DNA of 64,000 nt from Singulisphaera sp. GP187 (GTDB lineage: Bacteria > Planctomycetota > GCA-002687715): assembly GCA_945907755.1 (NCBI GenBank), contig CAMDTN010000001.1, forward strand, positions 62,001 through 126,000, read 5' to 3'. Each line of letters starts with the position of its first letter. Position 1 is the first letter of the stretch. The notes beneath the pieces are model-generated. The model saw only the letters and a list, made by a program, of their open reading frames with translations. It did no database searches and was not told the origin of the DNA. Positions 24,480-33,741 of this stretch are shown piece by piece. The position numbers were made by a program, and so were the translations under genes.

Positions 24480-26395
24480 GTGGATGGGCCGTCGCCCCAC
24501 TCTTGGTCGAGGTCGGCCAAGCGCTGGGTGCAGGCGGCGAGGCGGGCGTTGAGGTCTTTCACTCGTGGGCCGTCGCGCAGGACGGCCGTGTCTTGCAGCA
24601 GCGCGAGCAACGAATCGCGCAAGGCTTCCTGCGCCATGATGTCGGCTTCGATGGTCGCTACTGCGCGCCGCTTGGATTTTGGCGGGGTGCGCTTTTTCGC
24701 GTTGGCTGCGGGCAAGGCGGCTGCTGCTGCGGCGGCCGGGGCCGTTGAGGCCTTCGGCGCTGTATCAGCACTCACGCGTTGTTGCGCGACGGCGGTGCGG
24801 CGAATGCGCTCCGCCGGGCCAAAGCTCTCGCCATACAGGCGCACGCCTTGCTCATCGATCCACAAGGTGCGCTGCGTGATTTGATCCAAGAAGTAACGGT
24901 CGTGGCTAACCACCAGCAGCGTGCCGGTGAACTCTTTCAGCAAATCCTCCAGCGCTTGGCGTGCGGGGATGTCGAGATGGTTGGTGGGTTCGTCCAACAG
25001 CAACATGTTCGGCCGCGCGAGCAGCATCTCTGACAACGCCAGTCTGCCGCGCTCGCCGCCGGACAATTGCGAGATGGGCCGGTCTGCGTCCTCCTCGTAG
25101 AACAAGAAACGCGCGAGAAACAGGCGCACTTCAAAGTCGGTCCACTTGGGGCGCATGTCGTGCACGAAATCGCGCACGGTTTTTTCCAGTGGTAAGTGGA
25201 TTTGCGCTTGCGAATAGAAGCCGACATCCAGCGAGCGGCCAAGGTCCACCTTGCCCGACAACGGCGCCAACTTGCCGCCCAGCGCGGATAGCAGTGTGCT
25301 CTTGCCGCAACCATTGCGCCCCACAATGCCGATCCGCTCGCCAGGTTCGAAGATGCAACTGAGGCCCTGCACCAGCACGCGCCCGTCGTATCCAATGCTG
25401 AGATTTTCGATGCACAGCGGCGCATCGCCCGCGCGCCTCATCGGAGTCAGGTTCAAACGCATCATGTCTTGGCTCGACGACGGCACGCTTAAGCGCACAA
25501 GACTGTCCAATCGCTTGCGCCGCCCCTTCGCTTGGTCGCTGCGGTGCGAACCAATGTGCTTGCGGATGTATTCCTCTTCCTTGCGGATGTAATCCTGCTG
25601 GATTTCGTATTCGCGGCGGCGAGCAACCAGCTCTTCCTTGCGCAATTCGTCGTAGCGGCTCCACGCGGCGCGGTACAGCAGCGGGCCTTCCTTAGTGAAA
25701 GCGAGCGTGGATGTGGTGACGCGATCCAAGAAACGCCGATCGTGCGAAATCACCAGCGCCGCACCACGGCGACGGATTAAGTGCTCTTCCAGCCACTCGA
25801 TGCCTTCGAGGTCGAGGTGGTTGGTGGGTTCGTCGAGCAGCAGCACCTGCGCGCCGGTGAGCAGCATGCGCGCCAACGCGACGCGGCAGCGTTCGCCGCC
25901 GGACATGGTGCCGCAGGGCGCGTCGTGCAAGTCGGTGCGCAACCCAAGGCTGGCCAAGGTGGCGCGCGCGCGTCCTTCGAAGTTGTCGTCACCCGCGATG
26001 GTCAGCGACTCATCAAGGATGGCGTGCTCTTCCAAAAGTTCGCACTGCTCGGTGACATCAGTGCAGTGCGATAGTTGCTCTTCAATGTCGCGCATGCGCT
26101 GCGCCGTTTGTTCGTGCCGCGCGAAAGCGGTCATCACTTCTTCGAACGCGGTGCTGGTGGGGTTCAGAGTGGGGTCTTGCGTCAGCCAGCCGATTTCCAA
26201 ACCGCGCGCCCGAGAGATGTTGCCGTGGTCTTGCACCTCAGCGCCTGCAAGCATGCGGAACAGCGTGCTCTTGCCACAACCATTCGCACCCACAATGCCG
26301 ATGCGCTCGCCTTCATGCACTTCGAAAGTGAGATGCTCGAACAGCGTTTCCGCTGCGAACGACTTCCCCAGATCGTTGACGGTGAGTAGGGCCAT
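24476..26395 (-). CDS. ABC-F family ATPase (Uup-like)
   Basis: 639-residue soluble protein with two ATPase domains and no membrane segment. Walker A motifs are GANGCGKST and GRNGCGKST; signatures are MSGGERCRVALARML and LSGGERGRLALSEML; both Walker B regions read LLLDEPTNHLD. The linker between the domains holds charged helices (ELVARRREYEIQQDYIRKEEEYIRKHI). The C-terminus has an alanine/proline linker and then a short coiled coil (IEADIMAQEALRDSL; LAACTQRLADLDQEW), which is the Uup arrangement. ABC-F proteins act at the ribosome E site or, for Uup, also influence DNA rearrangements. It starts 5 bp after the NUDIX stop. Confidence 0.92.
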   Translation of the reverse strand: MALLTVNDLGKSFAAETLFEHLTFEVHEGERIGIVGANGCGKSTLFRMLAGAEVQDHGNISRARGLEIGWLTQDPTLNPTSTAFEEVMTAFARHEQTAQRMRDIEEQLSHCTDVTEQCELLEEHAILDESLTIAGDDNFEGRARATLASLGLRTDLHDAPCGTMSGGERCRVALARMLLTGAQVLLLDEPTNHLDLEGIEWLEEHLIRRRGAALVISHDRRFLDRVTTSTLAFTKEGPLLYRAAWSRYDELRKEELVARRREYEIQQDYIRKEEEYIRKHIGSHRSDQAKGRRKRLDSLVRLSVPSSSQDMMRLNLTPMRRAGDAPLCIENLSIGYDGRVLVQGLSCIFEPGERIGIVGRNGCGKSTLLSALGGKLAPLSGKVDLGRSLDVGFYSQAQIHLPLEKTVRDFVHDMRPKWTDFEVRLFLARFLFYEEDADRPISQLSGGERGRLALSEMLLARPNMLLLDEPTNHLDIPARQALEDLLKEFTGTLLVVSHDRYFLDQITQRTLWIDEQGVRLYGESFGPAERIRRTAVAQQRVSADTAPKASTAPAAAAAAALPAANAKKRTPPKSKRRAVATIEADIMAQEALRDSLLALLQDTAVLRDGPRVKDLNARLAACTQRLADLDQEWGDGPST

Positions 26396-26400
26396 TTGTG

Positions 26401-26841
26401 TCAGACCCCAGTGGCGATGCGCGCAGCGGCGCGACGCAAGCCATCACGCAACACTTCATGCTGCACGCGCGCGAGGCAATCGTCCAAGCTCATCCAGTCG
26501 CCGTCGTCGTGTTCGCTGGAGCGCGTCCACAGCGCATTGGCGGCCTCGCCCAAGAACAGGCGCAGTTCTTTCTCGTAAGCAGGGGCATCGGCTTTGCGCT
26601 TGCCAGCGGGCACGCTGTAGCGCAGCACTTCTTCGAAGCCCGGCCAAATCTTTAGTTGCTGGATGCCAGTCTCTTCGCGCAGTTCGCGCCACGCGCCCGG
26701 AAGGGCAGTTTCGTCGTCATGCAAGTGGCCCTTGGGCACCGACCAAGTGCCATGACGCGCGTTGCGCAGCAGCAGAAAACGCGGTGCGCCGCCCGACAAC
26801 ATGAAAACGATGAATCCGGCAGCCTTGCGCATGGCCCGCAA
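26401..26841 (-). CDS. NUDIX hydrolase
   Basis: 146-residue pyrophosphohydrolase. The complete Nudix box lies at 38-60, running from GHLHDDE to WRELREETGI. The N-terminal AGFIVFMLSGGAPRFLLLRN and TWSVPKGH stretches resemble the small diadenosine-polyphosphate (MutT/Ap4A) group. The substrate is inferred. Three codons into the frame another ATG (MRK) is possible. It is the first gene of a pair with ABC-F and is divergent from the PyrK-like gene (74 bp between starts). Confidence 0.88.
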   Translation of the reverse strand: MRAMRKAAGFIVFMLSGGAPRFLLLRNARHGTWSVPKGHLHDDETALPGAWRELREETGIQQLKIWPGFEEVLRYSVPAGKRKADAPAYEKELRLFLGEAANALWTRSSEHDDGDWMSLDDCLARVQHEVLRDGLRRAAARIATGV

Positions 26842-26915
26842 GATTCCGACTTTGATGCCCGCAGCGCAAGGGCAGTGCTTCCACCGTGCTGGGCCGCCTG
26901 CTACAAAACAGCGCC

Positions 26916-27725
26916 ATGGATGTGAGCCTTGCCACCCTCATCGACAACCGCGCCGAAACGCCAACGGTATGGCGCATGGCGCTGGATTGGGACGCCTTGG
27001 CGCGTGGGGCGCGCGCTGCACGCTTCGTCATGCTGGCGTTGGAAGACAACGCAGTGCAAGTGCTGCCGCGGCCCTTCAGCCTGTCGGATGTGTGGCGCCG
27101 CGCCGATGGCCGCGTGGTCACAGAGCTGCTGTACAAGCCCATGGGCCGTGTCACCCAGCGCATGACGCAGTTGCGCGCTGGGGCACAGGTGCGCATTGGC
27201 GGCTTGGCGGGCAACGGTTTTCCACAGCCCGCTTCAGAGCGGCGTCCGGTGCTGCTGGCAGGTGGCATCGGCAATGCGCCCTTCGCGCTGCAAGTGCGCG
27301 AACTCCTTGCGGGCGGCCGCGCGCAAGAGGTGGTGCTGGTCCTTGCTGGCCGTTCGGCGCAAGACATTTGGATTCAGCCCAGCGTGCGGGAATCTGGCAT
27401 CACCATTATCGAATGCACCGACGATGGCTCGCGTGGCGAGCACGGGCGCATCACTGAAGTATTGCAGCGCCGCTTGAGCACGCTGGGCCCCATCGAGGCT
27501 TTCGTGTGCGGCCCCGAACCCATGTTGCATGCGGTGCAACAAATGGCTTTGAAAGAGCAGTTTCCCTGCCACTTGTCGGTGGAAGAGCGCATGGCTTGCG
27601 GCTATGGCGTGTGCAACGCCTGCGTGGTGGAATCTGCGCAGCCGGGCGTGCCGTGCGGGCAAGGCGACTATTTGCGCGCTTGTGTGGATGGTCCGGTATT
27701 CGAAGCGAGGAGCATTCACGCATGA
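26916..27725 (+). CDS. pyrK: PyrK-like iron-sulfur flavoprotein (dihydroorotate dehydrogenase electron-transfer subunit type)
   Basis: 269-residue member of the ferredoxin-reductase superfamily. It has the FAD motif RPFSLSDV (about 52-59), the nucleotide motif LLAGGIGNAPFAL and the VCGPEPML stretch. The C-terminal 2Fe-2S binding site is CGYGVCNACVVE ... CGQGDYLRACVDGPVF. This order matches PyrK, which passes electrons from PyrD to NAD. No pyrD lies beside it; the next genes are a lipoprotein and a PDZ protein. It may serve a remote PyrD or another oxidoreductase. The start at 26916 is preferred over an ATG 10 codons upstream because it gives the usual N-terminus; a clear ribosome site is not seen. 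Confidence 0.78.
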   Translation: MDVSLATLIDNRAETPTVWRMALDWDALARGARAARFVMLALEDNAVQVLPRPFSLSDVWRRADGRVVTELLYKPMGRVTQRMTQLRAGAQVRIGGLAGNGFPQPASERRPVLLAGGIGNAPFALQVRELLAGGRAQEVVLVLAGRSAQDIWIQPSVRESGITIIECTDDGSRGEHGRITEVLQRRLSTLGPIEAFVCGPEPMLHAVQQMALKEQFPCHLSVEERMACGYGVCNACVVESAQPGVPCGQGDYLRACVDGPVFEARSIHA

Positions 27726-28225
27726 AAACTATTGGATTGTTGCTTTGCGGGCTGCTTCTGGGCACGGGCTGCGCGTCGCAGGCTGATGCGCTGCAAAGCG
27801 CCGACGGCGCGCCGCTGGATTCGATCATCAGTATGAGCAGCAGCTTTGTCACCAATTCAGACAAAGGTGCCGAAGTGCGCCGTGTGGTGGCGCGCAATGG
27901 TGTCGTCAGTTGCGAACTGCACACCATGGATGGCGATTTTTACGGTGCTGTGCCGGTGAAGGAATGGCGTCGCCTGTGGAACCTGCTCTTAGAGGAAGAC
28001 CCCTTTGGGCATGGCGCATTGGATGTCGACGAAGACGACAAAGATGGTGGGCCTTATCACAAGGTGCGTCTTGAACGCGGCCGCGATTTCAAAGAGTTCA
28101 GCGCGCAGAATAAGACCGACTTGGCGGTGTTCTCGTCGCGCGGAGTGGTGCGCCGTTTGCAACTGAGCAACGCCATCGTTGAACTGGTGGCGCGCCACGC
28201 CACGCAGCCTGCTCCGAAGAAGTGA
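27722..28225 (+). CDS. Small predicted lipoprotein of unknown function
   Basis: 167 residues. The N-terminus MKTIGLLLCGLLLGTGC is a lipoprotein-type signal with C17 as the acylated residue (the box is slightly atypical, L-G-T-G-C). The mature protein looks like a single compact domain with alternating strands, including VVARNGVVSCELHTMDGDF and HKVRLERGRDFKEF. An acidic loop (DVDEDDKDGG) might bind calcium. No family is recognised. The ATG overlaps the PyrK stop as ATGA, and the next gene again overlaps by 4 bp, so the three are coupled. Confidence 0.7.
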   Translation: MKTIGLLLCGLLLGTGCASQADALQSADGAPLDSIISMSSSFVTNSDKGAEVRRVVARNGVVSCELHTMDGDFYGAVPVKEWRRLWNLLLEEDPFGHGALDVDEDDKDGGPYHKVRLERGRDFKEFSAQNKTDLAVFSSRGVVRRLQLSNAIVELVARHATQPAPKK

Positions 28226-29796
28226 ACTCCGCCAAGAGCCCAATGCAGTTGCGAACGCGCGTCATTCTGTTCGTCATCGCGTTGAGCGTTCTGGCACCAT
28301 TAGTGCCCGGTCAAGCGACTTGGCCGTTCGGCGGTTCGCGACGCAGCAGCGGCGCAGAGTCGTCAGAGTTGGACCTGTGGAACTTGGGCCTGCTGGGCGC
28401 GAAGGCGAAGGAGTGTGGTGCGACAGTGGCACGCGGCGGCACGACGGGACGGCGCAGAGTCGAGCGCAGCGGCGAGCAAGCCACCAACGACAACGGGCCG
28501 CCTCAATTGGAAATCGTGTTGCTGTTCCCCGGTGGGCCTGCTGCCAAGGCTGGGCTGTTGCCGGGCGATGTCATTAGCGGTGTGAACGGCAAAGCATTTG
28601 TTGCTGGCTCGCTGAATCCGTTGGCGCTCGCATTGATGGCGGCTGAAGCCGCGGACAAGGGCGCGGTTGTCTTAGAAGTGCAGCGCAAAGGGGCGAAGGG
28701 CCCTGAAAAGTTGTCGCTGCGAGTGCCGCTGCGCAGTTTAGGCAATGACGCGTTGCATCCGGAATTGGGCGCGGCGCGCAAGGCCATCCAGAAAAATGCG
28801 TTGCAGTGGTTAGCGGACCACCAAGGTGGCGATGGTGGCTTTCCAGAAACACTCAGTGGGCGCAACGGCAGCGTGGTGCAAGCGGCGTTGGCGGGTTTGG
28901 CGTGGCTGGCCGCCAGTGACGACCCAGCGAAATCCGCTTGGACATCAAGCATCGACAAAGCCAAAGGCTTTGCGCTGCGCTATGCGTTGAGCCCCGATGA
29001 AATGCCCATCGCGAGTGGTGCCAATTGGGACCAGACCAACTGGGGGTTGGTGCACAGCGTTCTATTCCTGAGCGAGCTCGCGGCGCGCAAACGCGGTGCG
29101 GTGCCGAAGGTGGAATTGGAGCGATTGGTGCAAGCACTGCAATCGCGCATGGAAAAAAGTGGTGGTTATGCCCACGGGCCTGGCGGCAAGAATGCGCTGG
29201 ACTATTTGGAACTGAACATTGTCGGCTCGCTGGTGTTGTCCGCGCTGGGCAGCGCGCGGGGCGCTGGCGTTGCGGTGGATCTGACCAAAGCGCGGCTCTT
29301 ATTCGATTACTGCGAGGCCTCTGCGTCGGCGGAAGGCGGCGTGGGCTACAGTACCGCTGCGGGCCAGAAGGGCGAAGGCAACATTGGCCGCAGCGCAGCC
29401 GCACTGTTGGGTGCGCGCAATTTAGGTTTCGACAAACTGCCCTTCGGCGCAAAGCTCGACAGTTATGTGCGCGCGCATGCGGCGGAAGTCATGGGCGGGC
29501 ATGCATCGCTGATGCAGCACATATTGCTGAGTGGCGTCGCAGCCGAAGCGTTGGGTGGCGAGGCGCGCAGTGCGTGGTGGGTTCGCGCACAGCGCGACTT
29601 GGTGTTGGCGCGCGCGCCTGACGGCAGCTTGCAGCCGCGCCCGTGGCACGAATCGTTGCAAATGGGCAGCAACAGCGATGTCAGTGTGGGCGAGGTGTGG
29701 ACCACCGCGTGCTGGGCCATCGTTTTAGGCGCAGACCCCGCACAGTCGCGCGGCGTCGGCCTGCCGCTTTGGTGCGGTCGCGCACCAAAGAAGTGA
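28222..29796 (+). CDS. Exported PDZ protein with alpha/alpha-toroid (prenyltransferase-like) domain
   Basis: 524 residues. An export signal (RVILFVIALSVLAPLVPGQ) leads into a PDZ domain at about 60-175 with LEIVLLFPGGPAAKAGLLPGDVIS. The rest has the repeated aromatic/glycine pattern of terpenoid-cyclase-like toroids: ALQWLADHQGGDGGFPET, GGYAHGPGGKN, GGVGYSTAAGQKGEGNIGRSA. PDZ plus toroid is the layout of DUF6288 proteins, whose function is not established. The GTG at 28222 overlaps the lipoprotein stop (GTGA); an ATG 21 bp further on is the alternative start. It is convergent with the multicopper oxidase gene. Confidence 0.78.
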   Translation: MNSAKSPMQLRTRVILFVIALSVLAPLVPGQATWPFGGSRRSSGAESSELDLWNLGLLGAKAKECGATVARGGTTGRRRVERSGEQATNDNGPPQLEIVLLFPGGPAAKAGLLPGDVISGVNGKAFVAGSLNPLALALMAAEAADKGAVVLEVQRKGAKGPEKLSLRVPLRSLGNDALHPELGAARKAIQKNALQWLADHQGGDGGFPETLSGRNGSVVQAALAGLAWLAASDDPAKSAWTSSIDKAKGFALRYALSPDEMPIASGANWDQTNWGLVHSVLFLSELAARKRGAVPKVELERLVQALQSRMEKSGGYAHGPGGKNALDYLELNIVGSLVLSALGSARGAGVAVDLTKARLLFDYCEASASAEGGVGYSTAAGQKGEGNIGRSAAALLGARNLGFDKLPFGAKLDSYVRAHAAEVMGGHASLMQHILLSGVAAEALGGEARSAWWVRAQRDLVLARAPDGSLQPRPWHESLQMGSNSDVSVGEVWTTACWAIVLGADPAQSRGVGLPLWCGRAPKK

Positions 29797-29806
29797 CGCG
29801 CTCAAC

Positions 29807-31225
29807 TCACTTGGGCGGCAGCGTGACCAAGGTGTCGATGATGGTCATCATGCCGAAGTCTTCGTGCTCTAACAGATGGCAGTGCAGCACCGTGGGCCCG
29901 GGGAAATCCTCGAAGGCGATTTTCACCGTCACACTGCCGTAGGCAGGCACATTCACAGTGTCGCGCCACACAGGCATAGCCACTGGCAAGCCGTTGATGG
30001 CGGTGACCAAGAAACTGTTGGTGTGCAAGTGGAAAGGGTGATGCATGCCCGAGCCATCTTGAATGGTCCACTCTTCGATGCTGCCTAATAGTGGCGTGGC
30101 GTCGATGCGCGTCGGATCGAACGGCAACATGTTGATGCCGAATACCGGCGGCATGGCGCTGATGGCATCGAACGACCAATTGCGCAATGCCACGGGCGCA
30201 CCCGGGTCTGGGTTCACTGGCACGAGCGTTGTGGGCAGCGCCATGTTGAGGGGCGCACCGCTGACGACGATTTCTGCCAAGACCACTTCAGGAATGGCCG
30301 GTTCCATGTTGGCATTCTGGAAAGGCTTCTTGCGCAGCAAATAGGTGCCCACGGCACCCGCTTGCACCAGCACTTCTGCGCGCTGTCCTGGAATGAGCAT
30401 CAATTCCGAGACGCTCTGCGGCGCCGCGAGCGGTGAACCATCCAGCGCAATCTGATGCAAATTGTGGCTGTCCAGCGCCAAGGGGAAGTAGCGACTGCCA
30501 CTAGCCGCACACATGCGCCAACGCTGCACTTCGCCGGGGCGCATGTGAATGGTGGGACGCACTTTGCCGTTCACCAAGAACAAGTCGACTGCGGTTTCGG
30601 TCATCACAGGCACGGTGCCAGTGATTGGGTCAAGCTTAATGTTCGCGATCATCAAGATGCGGTCGCGCGCTGCGGCCACTTCGGGCACAAGATCTAACGC
30701 GCCGCGCACGATGATGGCGCCTTGCATACCGTTGGCTATTTGCCATGCCACCGTGCCGTGATGGTGCGGGTGGTACCAGAAGAAACCGCCGGTGTGATTC
30801 GTCGGAATCTGCATCGTGTAATTGTATGTGGCGCCGGGTGCCATGCTGATCAGCGGATTGTCGGAGTTGCCGAGCGGCGACACATGCATCCCGTGGCAGT
30901 GCAGGTTCGACAAGCGTGGGTCCATGCTGCCGACGGGCAGATTCGGCGGCAAGTCGATGTTGTTGGTGAGCGCGATCTGCAGCGAGTCGCCAGGATTGAC
31001 GATCAGCGTGGGGCCGGGAATGCCGCCGTCATAGCTGGCGCTTTGCAGGTACAAGCCGCTGTCGATGTCGTGAGACTTGTTCGACATGGTGAGGCTTGTG
31101 GCCAACACGCCGTTGGCACTCTGGCGCACGGCGGGGTTGGGCATGTCGTCGAGCAGCGGACCTGCTTGTTTGGTGCAGGCCACGGCGAACATCGGGACGA
31201 ATAGAAAAGCGTAGTGAAGGCGCAT
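29807..31225 (-). CDS. Multicopper oxidase, lipoprotein-anchored
   Basis: 472-residue laccase-like enzyme. All four copper segments are present: NLHCHGMHVS, WYHPHHHGTVAW, MHHPFHLHTNSF and LHCHLLEHEDFGMM. The last segment contains the type-1 cysteine and an axial methionine. The N-terminus MRLHYAFLFVPMFAVAC carries a lipobox (FAVAC), so the enzyme is probably attached to a membrane outside the cytoplasm. The substrate is open (phenols, Cu(I), Mn(II) or others). No methionine-rich loop of CueO type is obvious. It stands alone, divergent from the ABC exporter pair at 31.3 kb with 81 bp between the starts. Confidence 0.92.
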   Translation of the reverse strand: MRLHYAFLFVPMFAVACTKQAGPLLDDMPNPAVRQSANGVLATSLTMSNKSHDIDSGLYLQSASYDGGIPGPTLIVNPGDSLQIALTNNIDLPPNLPVGSMDPRLSNLHCHGMHVSPLGNSDNPLISMAPGATYNYTMQIPTNHTGGFFWYHPHHHGTVAWQIANGMQGAIIVRGALDLVPEVAAARDRILMIANIKLDPITGTVPVMTETAVDLFLVNGKVRPTIHMRPGEVQRWRMCAASGSRYFPLALDSHNLHQIALDGSPLAAPQSVSELMLIPGQRAEVLVQAGAVGTYLLRKKPFQNANMEPAIPEVVLAEIVVSGAPLNMALPTTLVPVNPDPGAPVALRNWSFDAISAMPPVFGINMLPFDPTRIDATPLLGSIEEWTIQDGSGMHHPFHLHTNSFLVTAINGLPVAMPVWRDTVNVPAYGSVTVKIAFEDFPGPTVLHCHLLEHEDFGMMTIIDTLVTLPPK

Positions 31226-31306
31226 GGTGCGATGCTACGGAAGCAACGCGCCCGGGCCAAACACACACCGCATGTGCCGAATCAAGTGCGGATAACATCC
31301 CTGACC

Positions 31307-32788
31307 ATGTTGCAAGAAACACAGCGCCGGCCGGGCGGGCTGACCGCTTTGGCGGTACTCAACTTCATCTTTGCTGGCTTCAGTCTGATGGGGCTGCTGT
31401 TCATGGCCGTGGCCTTCGTCGTGCTGAGCACAGTGAATGCCGCCGAATTGGACAAAGCCCGTGAGGATATTGCGGCTGCAGTGGGAAATGCGGGGCTTGC
31501 CGCCATCGCAGTGAACATCGCGCTCAGTTTGGTGGCGCTGGTGCTGCAAGTGATTAGTGCCATCGGCCTTTTGCGCATGGCGCCTGTCATGGGCCGCGTC
31601 ATGGGCAACGCCTTCGCAGTGGTCAGCATTGTCGCGGTCGTTGTCAGCGTGGTCATGGGCATTCCCTTCGGCGTGGGCACGGTGATCAATTTGCTGTATC
31701 CGTTGCTGACGCTGCTGCTATTGAACTTCACTTTCCGCGGCGACTTCATTCGTCGCGATGCGGGGCAGTGGGGGGCGGCGGGCGGCGAAGCGGCAGCGAG
31801 CGTGGCGAGTGGCATTAACAGCGCACAGTTTGAAAACGCACTAATCCACAGTGGTGCCTCTGACGCTGCCGGCGGCGTTGCGGGTGCCGCAACAGACTTG
31901 GCCGCCAGCGCAGGCGCACGCCGTGCACTGGTGGCGAGCTTCGGTTGGCGTCACGCGCTGCGCGGTGGCAGTGCCGTTCTGTACTTGCTCACTCTTTTGG
32001 GCGGCGGGCTGATGATCGCAGCGGCTTTCATCAATCCGGTGGAATCGCTGCTGCATGACAGCAAACCGCGGGCTGCGGAGCGCGCGGCGGAAATGCTGCG
32101 CAGCGGCATGGCGGTGGATGCCATCGGTTGGATCACTGGCGCCAGCGAGGCCACCTGTGAGTACTTCGTCAAAGAACAGCCCACGCTGCAAAGTGCCATC
32201 TTGTTGATGCTGCTGGCCTTCATGCCCTTCTTCGCGTGCATGGGTGGCTTCAACCAGACTGCTGGCGAAATCGGCAGCAAAGGCCTGCGTTTCCTTCTGT
32301 TGCGCACCGACCGGCGATCGCTGTTCCTCGGGCGCTTCATGGCGGCGCTCGTGTTTTCCACCATCGGACTGCTGGTGTTGACCGTAGTGACCACGCTGTA
32401 CCTCGCATGGAAGTTGGATTTGTATTCCACGCCGGCGCTGTTGTGGTGGGGCGCGCAGGGCACATTGGCACTGTGGTTGGTGATGCTGCCGCACTTGGCC
32501 GCCACCGCGTGGCTAAGCGCTTCGTTGGACAGCGCATTGGCCGCGTTCTCGTTGAGCATGGCTGTGGTCAGCGTGCCCATCGCGCTGTTGAAGGGCATCG
32601 AAATAGCGGTTGAGAAACTCAGCGATCACAAAATCGCGTGGATCGAACGCTTCATGCCGTGGGGCTGGAAATATGAATTGCTCGACCCGGCGTGGGACAC
32701 TCGCTTGATCGCTTCCGCCATGATGTTGGTGTTCACTGTGGTGTTCCTCGCCGGTGGCCTGCGGCGTTTCCAGGGGAGAGACCTGTGA
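31307..32788 (+). CDS. ABC-2 type permease with extra N-terminal membrane domain
   Basis: 493 residues. The first about 150 residues form a separate four-segment hydrophobic domain (for example LTALAVLNFIFAGFSLMGLL and VVSIVAVVVSVVMGIPFG). A glycine/alanine-rich linker (about 155-210) follows, and then an ABC-2 permease with about six segments. Cues in the permease part are MPFFACMGGFNQTAGEIGSKG and LLLRTDRRSLFLGRFMAAL, the cytoplasmic-loop pattern seen in transporters of the NatB/YhaP type. The start at 31307 is chosen because the hydrophobic domain begins right after; the longer frame to 31214 has no function visible. GTGA overlap couples it to the ATPase gene. Cargo unknown. Confidence 0.78.
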   Translation: MLQETQRRPGGLTALAVLNFIFAGFSLMGLLFMAVAFVVLSTVNAAELDKAREDIAAAVGNAGLAAIAVNIALSLVALVLQVISAIGLLRMAPVMGRVMGNAFAVVSIVAVVVSVVMGIPFGVGTVINLLYPLLTLLLLNFTFRGDFIRRDAGQWGAAGGEAAASVASGINSAQFENALIHSGASDAAGGVAGAATDLAASAGARRALVASFGWRHALRGGSAVLYLLTLLGGGLMIAAAFINPVESLLHDSKPRAAERAAEMLRSGMAVDAIGWITGASEATCEYFVKEQPTLQSAILLMLLAFMPFFACMGGFNQTAGEIGSKGLRFLLLRTDRRSLFLGRFMAALVFSTIGLLVLTVVTTLYLAWKLDLYSTPALLWWGAQGTLALWLVMLPHLAATAWLSASLDSALAAFSLSMAVVSVPIALLKGIEIAVEKLSDHKIAWIERFMPWGWKYELLDPAWDTRLIASAMMLVFTVVFLAGGLRRFQGRDL

Positions 32789-33732
32789 GCGAAATCGTTG
32801 TTCGTTCGCGCGGCCTGACCAAACATTTTGGCGGCGTGTGTGCGCTGGATGGCATCGACATCGAAGTGCCGCGCGGCAGTTTGTATGCGCTGGTGGGCGC
32901 GAACGGTGCCGGCAAGACTACTTTCTTTTCGGTGGTGGCGGGTTTTTTGAGGCCCACTGCTGGCGAAGTGGAAGTGCTGGGGCAGCGCGCGCCTGAAGGC
33001 GGCGTGTTGCGCGGGCGCTTAGGCATGTTGCCGCAAGACGCGAGCTTCTTGGCCGGCGTGCCTGTGTTGGAGCAGCTCGAGTTCTGTGCGCAGTTGCAGG
33101 GCCTGAGCGCTGCGGCAGCGAAGCACGCAGCCATGCAGGCGTTGGATGCCGTTGGTTTGGGCGACGTGGCCCAACGCAATCCGCGCGCGCTGTCGCACGG
33201 CATGTTGAAGCGCGTGGCCCTTTGCCAAGCGTTCCTCGGCAACCCCGAATTAGTGTTCCTCGACGAACCCACTGCGGGTTTGGATCCTGAAACCGCGCGG
33301 CGCGTGCGCGACTTGGTGCGCGCGTGGCGCGGGCATCGCACCGTGGTTATTTCCAGCCACAATTTGGCGGAACTCCAAGACCTGTGTAGCCATGTGGCCA
33401 TCTTGCATCGCGGGCGCATCATCACTGCGGGCACCATGGACGCGATCCTCGCGTCCGGCTGTGTGTTCCGCTGCGTGTTGGACGAGCCCGCCGATGCTGC
33501 ATTGTTGGATGCGTTGCGCGCGCTGGCGCAAGTGGCGAAGGTGAGCGTGTTGGACCGCGAGCTCACCATCGAAGGCACCAATGGCACCGATCGTCGCGCT
33601 GCGGCGCAAGCGATTCTTGAGTGCTTGCTGGCATTGCAGCAGCCTCCGCGCAGTTTCAGCGAAGGCGCTTCGCTGGAGCGTCGCTTCCTCGAAGCCGTGG
33701 GCGGAAAATCTGACGGCCTCGGCGGCACATGA
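32785..33732 (+). CDS. ABC transporter ATP-binding protein
   Basis: 315-residue ATPase partner of the preceding permease. Walker A is GANGAGKTT, the signature region is LSHGMLKRVALCQAFLG, and Walker B is LVFLDEPTAGLDP with the H-loop ISSHNLAEL. The signature reads SHG rather than SGG, as in several ABC-2 exporters. A C-terminal domain from about 215 (CVFRCVLDEPADAALLDAL) resembles the DUF4162-like regulatory part. The GTG start at 32785 overlaps the permease stop. Confidence 0.92.
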   Translation: MSEIVVRSRGLTKHFGGVCALDGIDIEVPRGSLYALVGANGAGKTTFFSVVAGFLRPTAGEVEVLGQRAPEGGVLRGRLGMLPQDASFLAGVPVLEQLEFCAQLQGLSAAAAKHAAMQALDAVGLGDVAQRNPRALSHGMLKRVALCQAFLGNPELVFLDEPTAGLDPETARRVRDLVRAWRGHRTVVISSHNLAELQDLCSHVAILHRGRIITAGTMDAILASGCVFRCVLDEPADAALLDALRALAQVAKVSVLDRELTIEGTNGTDRRAAAQAILECLLALQQPPRSFSEGASLERRFLEAVGGKSDGLGGT

Positions 33733-33741
33733 TTTCTGCAC

